NCBI GenBank assembly: GCA_945862505.1
Contig: CAMAYJ010000010.1
Location: forward strand, 1 to 43,517
DNA length: 43,517 nucleotides
Source of the DNA: Bifidobacterium breve
Lineage (GTDB): Bacteria > Actinomycetota > Acidimicrobiia > Acidimicrobiales > Acidimicrobilacustridaceae
Direction: 5' to 3'
The translations under genes were made by a program, and so were the position numbers. The notes beneath the pieces are model-generated. The model saw only the letters and a list, made by a program, of their open reading frames with translations, did not search any database and was not told the DNA's origin. This document shows, one piece after another, positions 24,307-32,734 of the stretch (its first letter is position 1; every line of letters begins with the position of its first letter).

Positions 24307-25958
24307 TGACCGCCTCGATCCTTTCCTCCGTGTTCGCCTCTGAAGGCGCGGCCTCGTTCCCAATTCTTCCGGCACTGATTTTTGTGCCGTTGATTGGAGC
24401 GATTCTTATTGCGCTTATGCCGCAGTCGCGCCCCGAACTTTCGCGACAGATGGCAATTATTACGGGGCTCCTCACGGGCGTTCTCAGTATTGCGTTGTTG
24501 GTCGAGTTCAAGACCGGCGATGCCGGATTCCAGTTTGTCGTTCAGCAAACCTGGGTGCAGTCCCTCGACATCAAGTTCTTTCTTGGCGTCGATGGCATCT
24601 CGTTATTCCTTGTTGTGCTCACAGGAATCTTGTTCCCGATCGCGCTTTTCGCAGCGAAGCCAGAACACAGCCCGAAGGGTTACTACGCGTGGCTCACACT
24701 GCTCATGGCGGGCTGTATGGGAGCGTTCCTTTCGCTCGATCTTTTCCTGTTCTTCTTGATGTTCGAAGTCACCCTGGTTCCGCTCTACATGCTCATTGGC
24801 AAGTGGGGCCACGGTCGCCGGGTCTACGCCGCAACAAAGTTCTTCCTCTACACGATGCTTGGTTCAGCGTTCATGCTGGTTTCCATCGTCACTCTGGCGG
24901 TTGTTGCGGGGGCGGGCGATAACGGTGGCGTGTCGTTTGACTTCACCAAGATCATCGCTTCTGACAGTTTGGCAACAAGCACCGGCCGTTGGTTGTTCTT
25001 GGGCATGGCCATTGCGTTTGCGGTGAAGGTCCCATCCTTCCCCTTCCATACGTGGCTGCCCGATGCGCACACCGAAGCGCCGACCGCGGGCTCAATCGAT
25101 TTGGCCGGCATCCTTCTGAAACTTGGCACCTACGGTTTTCTTCGTTACGGACTTGAACTGTTCCCCGAAGCGACGGTGTGGTTTGCGCCAGTGATGTTGA
25201 CCTTGGCCACAATTGGTGTGGTCTATGGAGGCATCGTCGCGGCCATGCAACGCAACCTCAAGCGCCTCATCGCCTATTCGTCGGTCTCCCACATGGGCTT
25301 TGCGCTTATGGGTCTGTTCGCGCTGAACGTCGAGGGCATCGAAGGTTCTGTGCTGCAGATGATCAACCACGGCATTTCAACTGGCGCTCTGTTCATCCTT
25401 CTCGGATTCCTCTACACCCGCCGCCACACCTACGAGATCTCTCAACTCAAGGGCATCGGCAAGGTCGCACCGGTCTTTGCTGGAATCTTCACCCTCGTGA
25501 TGCTCTCCTCGATCGGGGTTCCTGGGCTCAACGGATTCGTTGGCGAATTCCTCATTCTTCTGGGCACCTTTATGGCGCACCGTTGGTGGGCCGTCGTTGC
25601 TGCTACTGGCGTCATCATCGCGGCGTTGTATCTGCTCTGGGCCTACCAGCGCGTGTTCCAAGGCGAGCCAGACGAAGCAAACAAGTCATTCCCGGATCTC
25701 AATATCTCTGAGAAACTTGTGTTGGTCCCGCTCATTGCTCTCATCATCTTCCTTGGTATCTATCCGAAGCCGGTCCTCGATCGCATCGAGCCTTCAGTGA
25801 AGCGGGTAGTTACACGGCTTGAGATGAAAGTCGATGGGTTCCAAGAACCAATCACTCGTAACGGCGCTGATTTACTCCGCGTCACCGAGTCATCGCACAC
25901 GATGAATGGTGAACATGGCCTTGGCATCGCAGCGAACGGACCGGAGGCGAACAAGTGA
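24306..25958 (+). CDS. nuoM: NADH-quinone oxidoreductase subunit M (copy 1)
   Basis: 550 residues, about 14 helices. Antiporter-like proton-pumping subunit. Visible: FLGVDGISLFLVVLTGILFP, FFLMFEVTLVPLYMLIGKWG with the key Glu, FPFHTWLPDAHTEAPTAGS with the proton-path Lys before it (AVKVPSFP), and LKRLIAYSSVSHMGF. The tail of about 40 residues after the last helix is polar. The stop overlaps the GTG start of nuoN. Confidence 0.96.
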   Translation: MTASILSSVFASEGAASFPILPALIFVPLIGAILIALMPQSRPELSRQMAIITGLLTGVLSIALLVEFKTGDAGFQFVVQQTWVQSLDIKFFLGVDGISLFLVVLTGILFPIALFAAKPEHSPKGYYAWLTLLMAGCMGAFLSLDLFLFFLMFEVTLVPLYMLIGKWGHGRRVYAATKFFLYTMLGSAFMLVSIVTLAVVAGAGDNGGVSFDFTKIIASDSLATSTGRWLFLGMAIAFAVKVPSFPFHTWLPDAHTEAPTAGSIDLAGILLKLGTYGFLRYGLELFPEATVWFAPVMLTLATIGVVYGGIVAAMQRNLKRLIAYSSVSHMGFALMGLFALNVEGIEGSVLQMINHGISTGALFILLGFLYTRRHTYEISQLKGIGKVAPVFAGIFTLVMLSSIGVPGLNGFVGEFLILLGTFMAHRWWAVVAATGVIIAALYLLWAYQRVFQGEPDEANKSFPDLNISEKLVLVPLIALIIFLGIYPKPVLDRIEPSVKRVVTRLEMKVDGFQEPITRNGADLLRVTESSHTMNGEHGLGIAANGPEANK

Positions 25959-27586
25959 TCGGTTCCCTCTTCGCTCAGGCTGCTGTCACGTCTGCGACAG
26001 CAGATAATGGGATCGTTCATGTTGTTGGACCATCCATTGATTGGGTCGCTCTTCTGCCGCTGCTGATCTTGCTTGTAGGCGCGCTCCTTACGCTCACGTT
26101 CTCCTCCTTCTTGAAGGGTCATGCGCCGAAGGGTCTCTTTACCTGGACCACTGTTGCGATCGCTATCGGCGCCGCGATCAGTGCGGTTCCAATGTGGGCG
26201 CGAGTACAGGGCTGGAATTCGCTGCTGTGGTGGAACCTCGATCATGCTCAAACCGGACCGTTCAGTACGGCTGGGGGAGCGGTTGGTATCGACGGTTTCT
26301 CACTGTTCATCACGGTGGTGCTGTGTGTCGGCGTTGTGCTTGCAGCGCTCCTTGCCGATGATTTCTTGCGCCGCGAATCAATGAGTGGTCCCGAGTTCTA
26401 TGTCCTGCTGCTTCTGTCGGCGGTCGGTGGCGTCATCATGGCCATGTCGAACGATCTCATCGTTCTGTTCATTGGTCTTGAAACACTCTCTATTGCCGTT
26501 TATGTGCTCGCAGGTATGAATCTGCGTCGAGTGCAGTCTCAGGAATCAGGCCTCAAATACTTCGTTCTTGGTGCATTCTCTTCCGCCTTCCTGCTCTACG
26601 GCATTGCGATGCTTTATGGAGCAACTGGATCAACAAACTTTGTCGACATTCGTGAGTTCATGGCGACGGTTGTCCCGATCCACAACGGATTACTGCTTCT
26701 CGGACTCGTACTCGTGCTTGTCGGTCTGGCATTCAAGATCTCTGCCGTGCCATTCCACGCATGGAGCCCCGATGTTTATGACGGCGCTCCCACTCCAGCG
26801 ACTGCATGGATGGCTGCCGGCGTGAAGGCTGCCGCAGTCGCGGGCCTCGTTCGGGTCTTCATGCTGACGTTCTCGAATTACGCCTCGACATGGAAACCCA
26901 TCATGTACGTCTTGGCCATTTTGTCGATGGTCCTTGGCGCTGCGCTTGCGATCGTTCAGAGCAACGTGAAGCGGATGTTGGCCTATTCCTCGATCAGCCA
27001 TGCGGGTTTCATTCTCATGGCGATTCAGGCGAACAGCGGAAACGGCATCACCGCGTCAGCGTTCTATGTCGCCGTCTACACCTTCATGGTGGCGGGCTCG
27101 TTCGGTGTGGCCGCCATTGTCGGCCGCAAAGGCGATGGAAACCACGAATTGTCTGATTATCAGGGCCTCGTTCGCTCGAATCCGTGGTTGGCGGGCTCAT
27201 TCATCCTGTTGCTCTTAGCTCAGGCCGGTGTTCCCTTTACCGCTGGCTTCTTTGCCAAGTTCCTGGCGATTACCGCTGCCGCCGATGCTCATGCAGTGCC
27301 CTTGGCTCTGGTGGCCATGGTTTCGGCCGTCATTTCGGCATTCCTGTATCTGCGGATCATCGTGGCCATGTTCATGTCAGGTGGCGACGACGGTGTTGAG
27401 GATGTTCCCCGCGCAAACCGCCTCCGGGTTCCAATGGCCGCCGGACTGGCCATCGGTATCTGTGTTGTTGTTTCGGTCGTTTACGGTCTGTTCCCAGACC
27501 TCCTTCTACACAACGCTCGCGCCGCCACCCCGGCTGCGGTTCAGTTCGAGCGTCCCGCCACAGGGTCCACCACCGCCGGTGGCTGA
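25955..27586 (+). CDS. nuoN: NADH-quinone oxidoreductase subunit N (copy 1)
   Basis: 543 residues, about 14 helices. Third antiporter-like subunit. Motifs: FIGLETLSIAVYVLAGMNLR, ESGLKYFVLGAFSSAFLLYG, FKISAVPFHAWSPDVYDGAP and NVKRMLAYSSISHAGFIL. GTG start overlapping the nuoM stop, with GGAGG 8-9 bases upstream. Last gene of the 14-gene cluster; a 78-base gap follows. Confidence 0.96.
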   Translation: MIGSLFAQAAVTSATADNGIVHVVGPSIDWVALLPLLILLVGALLTLTFSSFLKGHAPKGLFTWTTVAIAIGAAISAVPMWARVQGWNSLLWWNLDHAQTGPFSTAGGAVGIDGFSLFITVVLCVGVVLAALLADDFLRRESMSGPEFYVLLLLSAVGGVIMAMSNDLIVLFIGLETLSIAVYVLAGMNLRRVQSQESGLKYFVLGAFSSAFLLYGIAMLYGATGSTNFVDIREFMATVVPIHNGLLLLGLVLVLVGLAFKISAVPFHAWSPDVYDGAPTPATAWMAAGVKAAAVAGLVRVFMLTFSNYASTWKPIMYVLAILSMVLGAALAIVQSNVKRMLAYSSISHAGFILMAIQANSGNGITASAFYVAVYTFMVAGSFGVAAIVGRKGDGNHELSDYQGLVRSNPWLAGSFILLLLAQAGVPFTAGFFAKFLAITAAADAHAVPLALVAMVSAVISAFLYLRIIVAMFMSGGDDGVEDVPRANRLRVPMAAGLAIGICVVVSVVYGLFPDLLLHNARAATPAAVQFERPATGSTTAGG

Positions 27587-27649
27587 TCACACAAGATTGC
27601 ACTGCTTTCTCTATGCGACAAGGATTTCATGCCGTGTTCGGCCTTTCTG

Positions 27650-27655
27650 TAATGT
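27650..27655 (+). promoter_or_regulatory. Possible -10 box for the second complex I cluster
   Basis: TAATGT fits the TANNNT pattern and lies 9 bases before the nuoA2 ATG in the 78-base gap between the two nuo clusters, the only gap of this size after 7411. No Shine-Dalgarno sequence is seen before nuoA2, which would fit a nearly leaderless start. No good -35 box is seen, so confidence is low. Confidence 0.3.
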
Positions 27656-27664
27656 CCGTGAACA

Positions 27665-28039
27665 ATGACTGAGTACTCCGATTTCGTCAGGCAGTACCTC
27701 ACCGTTGTGATTTTCGCGGGCGTTGGTATTGGTCTTGGTGCCGGTCTGCTTGGCATTGGCAAGATCTTCCGCCCCACTCGTCCTCAAGAGCAGAAGTACC
27801 TGGTCTACGAGTCAGGGGTCGACCCGGTCGGTACGGGTTGGTCACAAAGCCAGATTCGCTATTACATCTATGCGCTGCTCTTCGTCATGTTCGATGTTGA
27901 AGCGGTCTTCATGTTCCCGTGGGCTACACGACTCGAGGCCTATGGTGTCTTTGGTCTGGTCGAGATGCTGATTTTTGTGGCGATCTTGGCGCTTGGTCTG
28001 CTCTATGCCTGGCGGAAGAAGGTGCTCCGATGGGCTTAG
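27665..28039 (+). CDS. nuoA: NADH-quinone oxidoreductase subunit A (copy 2)
   Basis: 124 residues, three membrane helices, normal length and without the C-terminal extension of copy 1. Conserved stretches: [19 protein letters not shown] and [21 protein letters not shown], with the acidic residues of the third family motif. First gene of the 11-gene cluster. It overlaps nuoB2 by 10 bases. Confidence 0.95.
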   Translation: MTEYSDFVRQYLTVVIFAGVGIGLGAGLLGIGKIFRPTRPQEQKYLVYESGVDPVGTGWSQSQIRYYIYALLFVMFDVEAVFMFPWATRLEAYGVFGLVEMLIFVAILALGLLYAWRKKVLRWA

Positions 28040-28530
28040 TTGAAAGTGGCAAGCTGCCCAAGCCGCTGGCCAAACTCCTCAACATTTCCCGTAAGTATTC
28101 GATTTGGGCCTACCAATGGGGTCTTGCGTGTTGCGCGATCGAAATGGGTGCGGCGTTCGCATCGCCGCGTTACGACGTCATGCGCCTTGGCGTGATCCCG
28201 TTCCCCGCGAGCCCGCGCCAAGCCGACCTTGTCGTGATCGCGGGCACAGTGACCGACAAACTTGCTCCCGCCGTTGTGCGTCTTTACGAGCAGATGCCCG
28301 ATCCGAAGTACGTCATCTCAATGGGTTCCTGCGCCAATTGCGGCGGTCCTTACTGGGATAGCTACTCAGTGACCAAGGGTGTCGATCAGTTGATTCCGGT
28401 TGACGTTTACGTTCCTGGCTGCCCGCCACGTCCGGAAGCACTGCTTGAAGGAATCATCCTTCTTCAAGAACGCATTGCTCACGAGGACATGGCTGAGCGT
28501 TGGAAGGGTGGACCAATTGTCATCAGCTGA
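28030..28530 (+). CDS. nuoB: NADH-quinone oxidoreductase subunit B (copy 2)
   Basis: 166 residues. Carries N2: Cys34 and Cys35 ([10 protein letters not shown]), Cys101 ([10 protein letters not shown]) and Cys131 (VPGCPPRPE). The ATG at 28030 overlaps the end of nuoA2; the frame is open further upstream but that part is nuoA2. Compared with copy 1 it lacks the long N-terminal tail and has CANCGG after the third ligand in place of CASSGG, as in many non-actinobacterial NuoB proteins. Confidence 0.97.
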   Translation: MGLVESGKLPKPLAKLLNISRKYSIWAYQWGLACCAIEMGAAFASPRYDVMRLGVIPFPASPRQADLVVIAGTVTDKLAPAVVRLYEQMPDPKYVISMGSCANCGGPYWDSYSVTKGVDQLIPVDVYVPGCPPRPEALLEGIILLQERIAHEDMAERWKGGPIVIS

Positions 28531-29191
28531 CACAGAAACGCCCGAAGAGGCAGCGCCCGCGACCGACGATGCGCGAGAAGCCGTTCTGGCCGAATTCACG
28601 GCGCGCCTCGGTGAAGGTGTTCTTGGTTCTCACATTCGCGTCGGTGACGATCTTTGGATCCGCGTCGAGCGCGCTCATTGGCTCGAAGCGGCCGAGGTCG
28701 CACAGTCGATGGGTTACCGATTCTTCGATTTTCTTTCTGCGATCGACTGGCTTCCTTCGCCGTTCGGTCGCGACATGGATGCGCAAGAAGACCTCGTTGT
28801 TGCGGGCACTCCGGCCAAGGAACCTGAAGCAATGGTGCAGGGCTACGCCGGTGGCGATACCCGTTTCCAACTTCTTGCTCGTTTGTACTCAATCAGCGCA
28901 GGAATGGGCATCACCTTCAAGTGTGATCTTCCCGACGACGACCTCACTGCGCCGACATGGTCAAACGTGTTTGCCGGTGCGAACTGGCACGAGCGTGAAG
29001 CGCGCGAAATGTTTGGCTTTTCGTTCGATGGCCATCCGAACATGATCAACATGTACTTGCCTGTCGATTTTGTGGGCAATCCGCTTCGTAAGGACTTTCC
29101 GTTGCTGGCTCGCCGGGTACGCCCGTGGCCCGGCATCGTTGACGTTGAACCAATGCCCGGTGTTGCCGATGAGGAAGGAGAGGGCGAATGA
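28517..29191 (+). CDS. nuoC: NADH-quinone oxidoreductase subunit C (copy 2)
   Basis: About 224 residues. The core motifs are present ([19 protein letters not shown] and [12 protein letters not shown]), with an acidic N-terminal tail. The frame has no ATG at a sensible place: TTG at 28517 has AGGG/GGTGG 5-8 bases upstream, and GTG at 28508 is the alternative. Either overlaps nuoB2 by about 14-23 bases. It is about 50 residues longer than copy 1, with an insert around [20 protein letters not shown]. The stop overlaps nuoD2 by 4 bases. Confidence 0.93.
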   Translation: MSSADTETPEEAAPATDDAREAVLAEFTARLGEGVLGSHIRVGDDLWIRVERAHWLEAAEVAQSMGYRFFDFLSAIDWLPSPFGRDMDAQEDLVVAGTPAKEPEAMVQGYAGGDTRFQLLARLYSISAGMGITFKCDLPDDDLTAPTWSNVFAGANWHEREAREMFGFSFDGHPNMINMYLPVDFVGNPLRKDFPLLARRVRPWPGIVDVEPMPGVADEEGEGE

Positions 29192-30363
29192 CCGCTGTTA
29201 GTGATCCGCAATCTGTTGCTGCCCTCGTTGCCGAAGCGAACGACAACCGCGTGAACCTCGATTTCGAAACCGAGGGAATGACCCTCAACATGGGTCCGCA
29301 GCATCCCGCTACTCACGGAACGCTCCGCATCATCGCTCGCCTCGATGGCGAGCAGGTGATTTCTGCCGAACCGATGTGTGGCTACATGCATCGCGGCTAC
29401 GAAAAACTCACCGAGGTTCGTACCTATCCGCAGATCAATGCGCTTATCAATCGCATCGACTGGCTCGGAAGTTTCGCCAATGAGGTTCCGTTCATCCTTG
29501 CGGCGGAGAAGTTGATGGATGTTGAAGCACCTCCTCGTGCGCAGTGGATACGCACAATTCTTTTTGAAATGTCGCGTGTTGCAAACATCTCCCTGTTCCT
29601 CGGTGACTTTGGTTTGCAGCTTGGCGGCATGACCGCTGGTTTCTATGCATTCCGTGATCGCGAATGGGTACTCAACCAGATCGAATCTGCAACCGGTGGT
29701 CGGTTCCACCCGAACTTCGATCGCATCGGTGGCCTGAAAGACGATCTGCCCAAGGGCTGGATCGAAGAGTCACATACGGCGATGGACAAACTTCTCGCTT
29801 TCTGCGACGAGATGGAAGACCTTCTCGTCGGCAACGAAATTTTCCAAGGCCGGACCCGCGGTATCGGCGTCATTCCAGCCGAGATCGCGCTTTCCTACGG
29901 CCTCTCCGGCGCCAACCTTCGCGCCTCCGGAGTCGACTGGGATCTTCGCCGCGACAATTGTCCGCCAGGACTTGTCTATGACAAGGCCGACTGGAAAGTC
30001 TGGACACATCCCGACGGCGATTGTTTCGCTCGCACCTGGGTCCGCCTTCAGGAAACTCGTGAAGCAGCAAAGATCGTGAAGCAATTGCTCGACACCATCC
30101 CAAGTGGTCCGGTTATGGCCAAGGTTCCGCGCATCATCAAGGTGCCTGCGGGCGAGGCCTACGTCGCGACCGAGAACCCTCTTGGCGAAATGGGTTACTA
30201 CGTCGTGTCGAAGGGTGACCTCGTTCCCTTCCGCGTAAAGATCCGCTCGGCCTCGTTCAACAACATTTCCGTACTGCCATGGGTGGCCCGGGGCGCGTAT
30301 GTCCCCGATCTCATCTCGATCCTCGGCAGCCTCTATTTCATTTTGGGTGACATCGACCGATGA
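29188..30363 (+). CDS. nuoD: NADH-quinone oxidoreductase subunit D (copy 2)
   Basis: 391 residues. Quinone-site subunit with LNMGPQHPATHGTLRI at the start and FILGDIDR at the end. The loop His of ATHG is present. Arg69 in YMHRGYEKL matches the Arg that NDUFAF7 dimethylates in mitochondrial NDUFS2. At the position of the quinone-binding Tyr (Tyr87 in Thermus, Tyr108 in cattle) it has Trp92 (NRIDWLGS). The copy 1 protein has Thr and Tyr at these two sites. Overlaps nuoC2 and nuoH2 by 4 bases each. Confidence 0.97.
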   Translation: MTAVSDPQSVAALVAEANDNRVNLDFETEGMTLNMGPQHPATHGTLRIIARLDGEQVISAEPMCGYMHRGYEKLTEVRTYPQINALINRIDWLGSFANEVPFILAAEKLMDVEAPPRAQWIRTILFEMSRVANISLFLGDFGLQLGGMTAGFYAFRDREWVLNQIESATGGRFHPNFDRIGGLKDDLPKGWIEESHTAMDKLLAFCDEMEDLLVGNEIFQGRTRGIGVIPAEIALSYGLSGANLRASGVDWDLRRDNCPPGLVYDKADWKVWTHPDGDCFARTWVRLQETREAAKIVKQLLDTIPSGPVMAKVPRIIKVPAGEAYVATENPLGEMGYYVVSKGDLVPFRVKIRSASFNNISVLPWVARGAYVPDLISILGSLYFILGDIDR

Positions 30364-31397
30364 CACTTCTCCTTGCTTCGTTCGCGCCGCCGTATTGGCT
30401 TTCGACCCTCATCAAGGTCATCGTCATTAGCGCGGTCGTGCCTACTACTGCTCTGATTCTTGGCATGGTCTTCTTGTTCAAGATCATGTCGTGGATGCAA
30501 AGTCGTCTTGGACCGCAAGAAGCAGGCCCGCGCGGAACCCTGCAGCTCCTTGCCGACGGAGTGAAGTTCCTTCAAAAGGAAGACATTGCGCCGAATGGTG
30601 CCGATCTTTGGGTCTTCAAGGTCGCTCCGCTTGTTGTGCTGATGTCAACGCTCCTTCTCTATGTGGCGTTGCCGGCATCGATGCATCTTGTTGTTGCCGA
30701 CCTCGACGTAGGCGTGTTCTTTGTGCTGGCTATTGCGTCGTTATCAGTCATTGGTGTGCTCATGGCTGGGTGGTCATCGGCGAGCAAGTACTCGCTCATG
30801 GGAGCGCTGCGTGCTGCTGGTCAGCTCATTGCGTATGAACTTCCAATGGTGCTCGCCGTCATCGGCGTGGTCATTCAAGCGGGCACGATGAGCCTGAATG
30901 GCATTGTTCTCGCTCAGAACGACGGTTCGATCTTTGGTTGGGGCGGAATCGGGTTCCCCTACATCCTCACCCAGTTCCTTGGCTTCTTTATCTTTATCGC
31001 CGCGGTGCAAGCCGAACTCACGCAGCCTCCGTTCGACATGCCCGTCGCCGAATCGGAAATCGTTTCCGGTTACCAGGTGGAATACACCGGATTCCGTTTC
31101 CTCATCTTCTTCTTGGCCGAATTCGCAACCGCCTTCGCCTTTGCCGCGATCGCAGCAGTGTTGTTCCTCGGCGGTTGGGCCGTCCCGTGGCTTCCCACCG
31201 AGAGCGATTGGTATTACGTGCTCGGCCCGATCGTTCTGTTCGCAAAGGTCATGATCGTCTCCTTCATCATCTTCTGGGTGCGCTTCACTTACCCACGTTT
31301 TCGTGAGGATCAGCTTCAGAGCCTCGCTTGGAAAGTCCTTATCCCGTTGGCCCTCGTAAACATTGTGGTCACTGCTGTGCTGAAGGTGGTGCTCTGA
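30360..31397 (+). CDS. nuoH: NADH-quinone oxidoreductase subunit H (copy 2)
   Basis: 345 residues, about eight helices. Conserved: [37 protein letters not shown], the [19 protein letters not shown] loop with acidic residues of the E-channel, and [20 protein letters not shown]. In contrast to many NuoH proteins the first motif lacks the ER(K/R) start. Directly follows nuoD2, there being no nuoE, F or G in this cluster. The stop overlaps nuoI2. Confidence 0.96.
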   Translation: MTLLLASFAPPYWLSTLIKVIVISAVVPTTALILGMVFLFKIMSWMQSRLGPQEAGPRGTLQLLADGVKFLQKEDIAPNGADLWVFKVAPLVVLMSTLLLYVALPASMHLVVADLDVGVFFVLAIASLSVIGVLMAGWSSASKYSLMGALRAAGQLIAYELPMVLAVIGVVIQAGTMSLNGIVLAQNDGSIFGWGGIGFPYILTQFLGFFIFIAAVQAELTQPPFDMPVAESEIVSGYQVEYTGFRFLIFFLAEFATAFAFAAIAAVLFLGGWAVPWLPTESDWYYVLGPIVLFAKVMIVSFIIFWVRFTYPRFREDQLQSLAWKVLIPLALVNIVVTAVLKVVL

Positions 31398-31906
31398 TGC
31401 CTCCCAAGCCCAAGGTTCCAGGCCTCATTAAGGGTCTTGGCGTCACGTTCGGCGAGATGGTGAAAACCCTCAAAGACGGTCCGCAGACAACTCGCTATCC
31501 GCACGAGCGTGAAGAAGTCGCGCCGCGTGCTCGTGGTGTCATTGCGCTGCACGAAGAGAACTGCACCTCGTGCATGTTGTGCGCGCGTGAATGTCCCGAT
31601 TGGTGCATCTTCATCGAGGCGCATAAGTACCTCGCTCCGCCTCGCCGTGAAGGCGGCAAGCCTCGTCAGAAGAATGAACTCGACCGTTTCGACATCGACT
31701 TTTCGCTCTGCATGTATTGCGGAATTTGTGTCGAGGTCTGCCCGTTCGATGCGCTGTTCTGGAGCCCGGAACACGAGTACTCCGAAGTCCGTATTGCCGA
31801 TCTTCTTCACGACAAGAGCCGTCTCGATCAGTGGATGCAGACCGTTCCGGAATTTGAGGCCTACGAAGCTGGCGCTGAAACCAAGGTCAAGAAGGTTCCG
31901 CGCTGA
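31397..31906 (+). CDS. nuoI: NADH-quinone oxidoreductase subunit I (copy 2)
   Basis: 169 residues. Two [4Fe-4S] clusters: Cys56, 59, 62, 66 ([11 protein letters not shown]) and Cys105, 108, 111, 115 ([11 protein letters not shown]). Without E, F and G, this subunit would be the entry point for electrons, taken directly from a ferredoxin or an unknown partner, as in the 11-subunit complexes of archaea and chloroplast NDH. The ATG at 31397 overlaps the nuoH2 stop. The C-terminal tail has Lys and Arg residues (TKVKKVPR) that could bind an acidic donor. Confidence 0.96.
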   Translation: MPPKPKVPGLIKGLGVTFGEMVKTLKDGPQTTRYPHEREEVAPRARGVIALHEENCTSCMLCARECPDWCIFIEAHKYLAPPRREGGKPRQKNELDRFDIDFSLCMYCGICVEVCPFDALFWSPEHEYSEVRIADLLHDKSRLDQWMQTVPEFEAYEAGAETKVKKVPR

Positions 31907-32415
31907 TGCTCGCCCTGCTCGTCGCTCAGAACATCGCGTTTTACATTATTGCCGCCCTGATGGTGGTCGGTGCTCTGCGCGTTGTTACCTGTAAGAACCT
32001 GATGCATGCCGCGTTGTGGCTTGTTCTTGTTCTTGCTGGGGCTGCTGCGCAGTACATCCTTCTGGCTTCCGAATTCGTTGCCATCACTCAGGTATTGGTG
32101 TACTTGGGTGCCATCATCGTGCTGTTCCTTTTCGGCGTCATGCTTACACGAGCTAAGACCGGCACTGACGAAGATCTCGACAATAAGAACTCTGCAAAGT
32201 TCATTGGCGGCGGAGTCGCTGTCCTGCTCCTTGGGCTGATGGGCTACTCACTCATCGACGGTTTCAAAGACACCGAGTTTGGCAACCTGATGGTGCAGCG
32301 CACCTCCGAGGTGAGCGATTCGATTTTCTCCACGTATTTGATTCCGTTTGAGGTTCTGTCGGTTCTGCTGCTTGCAGCTTTGATCGGCGCAATCGTGATT
32401 GCGAGGCGTGACTGA
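31906..32415 (+). CDS. nuoJ: NADH-quinone oxidoreductase subunit J (copy 2)
   Basis: 169 residues, five helices. Conserved: [41 protein letters not shown]. Shorter than copy 1 (200 residues), mainly by lacking the acidic tail. Starts on the last base of the nuoI2 stop and ends on the first base of nuoK2. Confidence 0.95.
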   Translation: MLALLVAQNIAFYIIAALMVVGALRVVTCKNLMHAALWLVLVLAGAAAQYILLASEFVAITQVLVYLGAIIVLFLFGVMLTRAKTGTDEDLDNKNSAKFIGGGVAVLLLGLMGYSLIDGFKDTEFGNLMVQRTSEVSDSIFSTYLIPFEVLSVLLLAALIGAIVIARRD

Positions 32416-32729
32416 TGTATCTGAACCAGTTCCTCCTCTTGGCCGCGATTCTTTTCTGCATCGGCGTGTATGGCGTGCTTGCCCGCAAGAACGGCGTGCT
32501 CGTTCTCATGTCGATTGAACTTATTCTCAATGCCGTGAATATCAACCTGGTTGCGTTCGGCGCTTATTGGAACGCCAACGACAACACGAATGTCTCAGGC
32601 CAGGTATTCGCACTCTTTGTGATCGCCGTCGCAGCGGCCGAGGTCGGAGTTGGCCTTGCACTCGTGCTTCTCATCTACCGGAACCGACAGAGCATCGATA
32701 TCGATGATGTCGACATGTTGAAGGGCTGA
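32415..32729 (+). CDS. nuoK: NADH-quinone oxidoreductase subunit K (copy 2)
   Basis: 104 residues, three helices, with both buried Glu of the proton path: Glu35 ([12 protein letters not shown]) and Glu76 ([12 protein letters not shown]). Ends 5 bases before nuoL2. Confidence 0.95.
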   Translation: MYLNQFLLLAAILFCIGVYGVLARKNGVLVLMSIELILNAVNINLVAFGAYWNANDNTNVSGQVFALFVIAVAAAEVGVGLALVLLIYRNRQSIDIDDVDMLKG

Positions 32730-32734
32730 TCAAC

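Noticed and set aside
28843-29709. 288-codon open frame on the minus strand
   Set aside because: Antisense to nuoC2 and nuoD2, both clearly coding; no motif or ribosome site.
28517-30363. Loss of nuoEFG from copy 2 by a recent deletion
   Set aside because: nuoD2 and nuoH2 overlap cleanly (ATGA) with no remnants between them; this looks like the ancestral 11-gene order.
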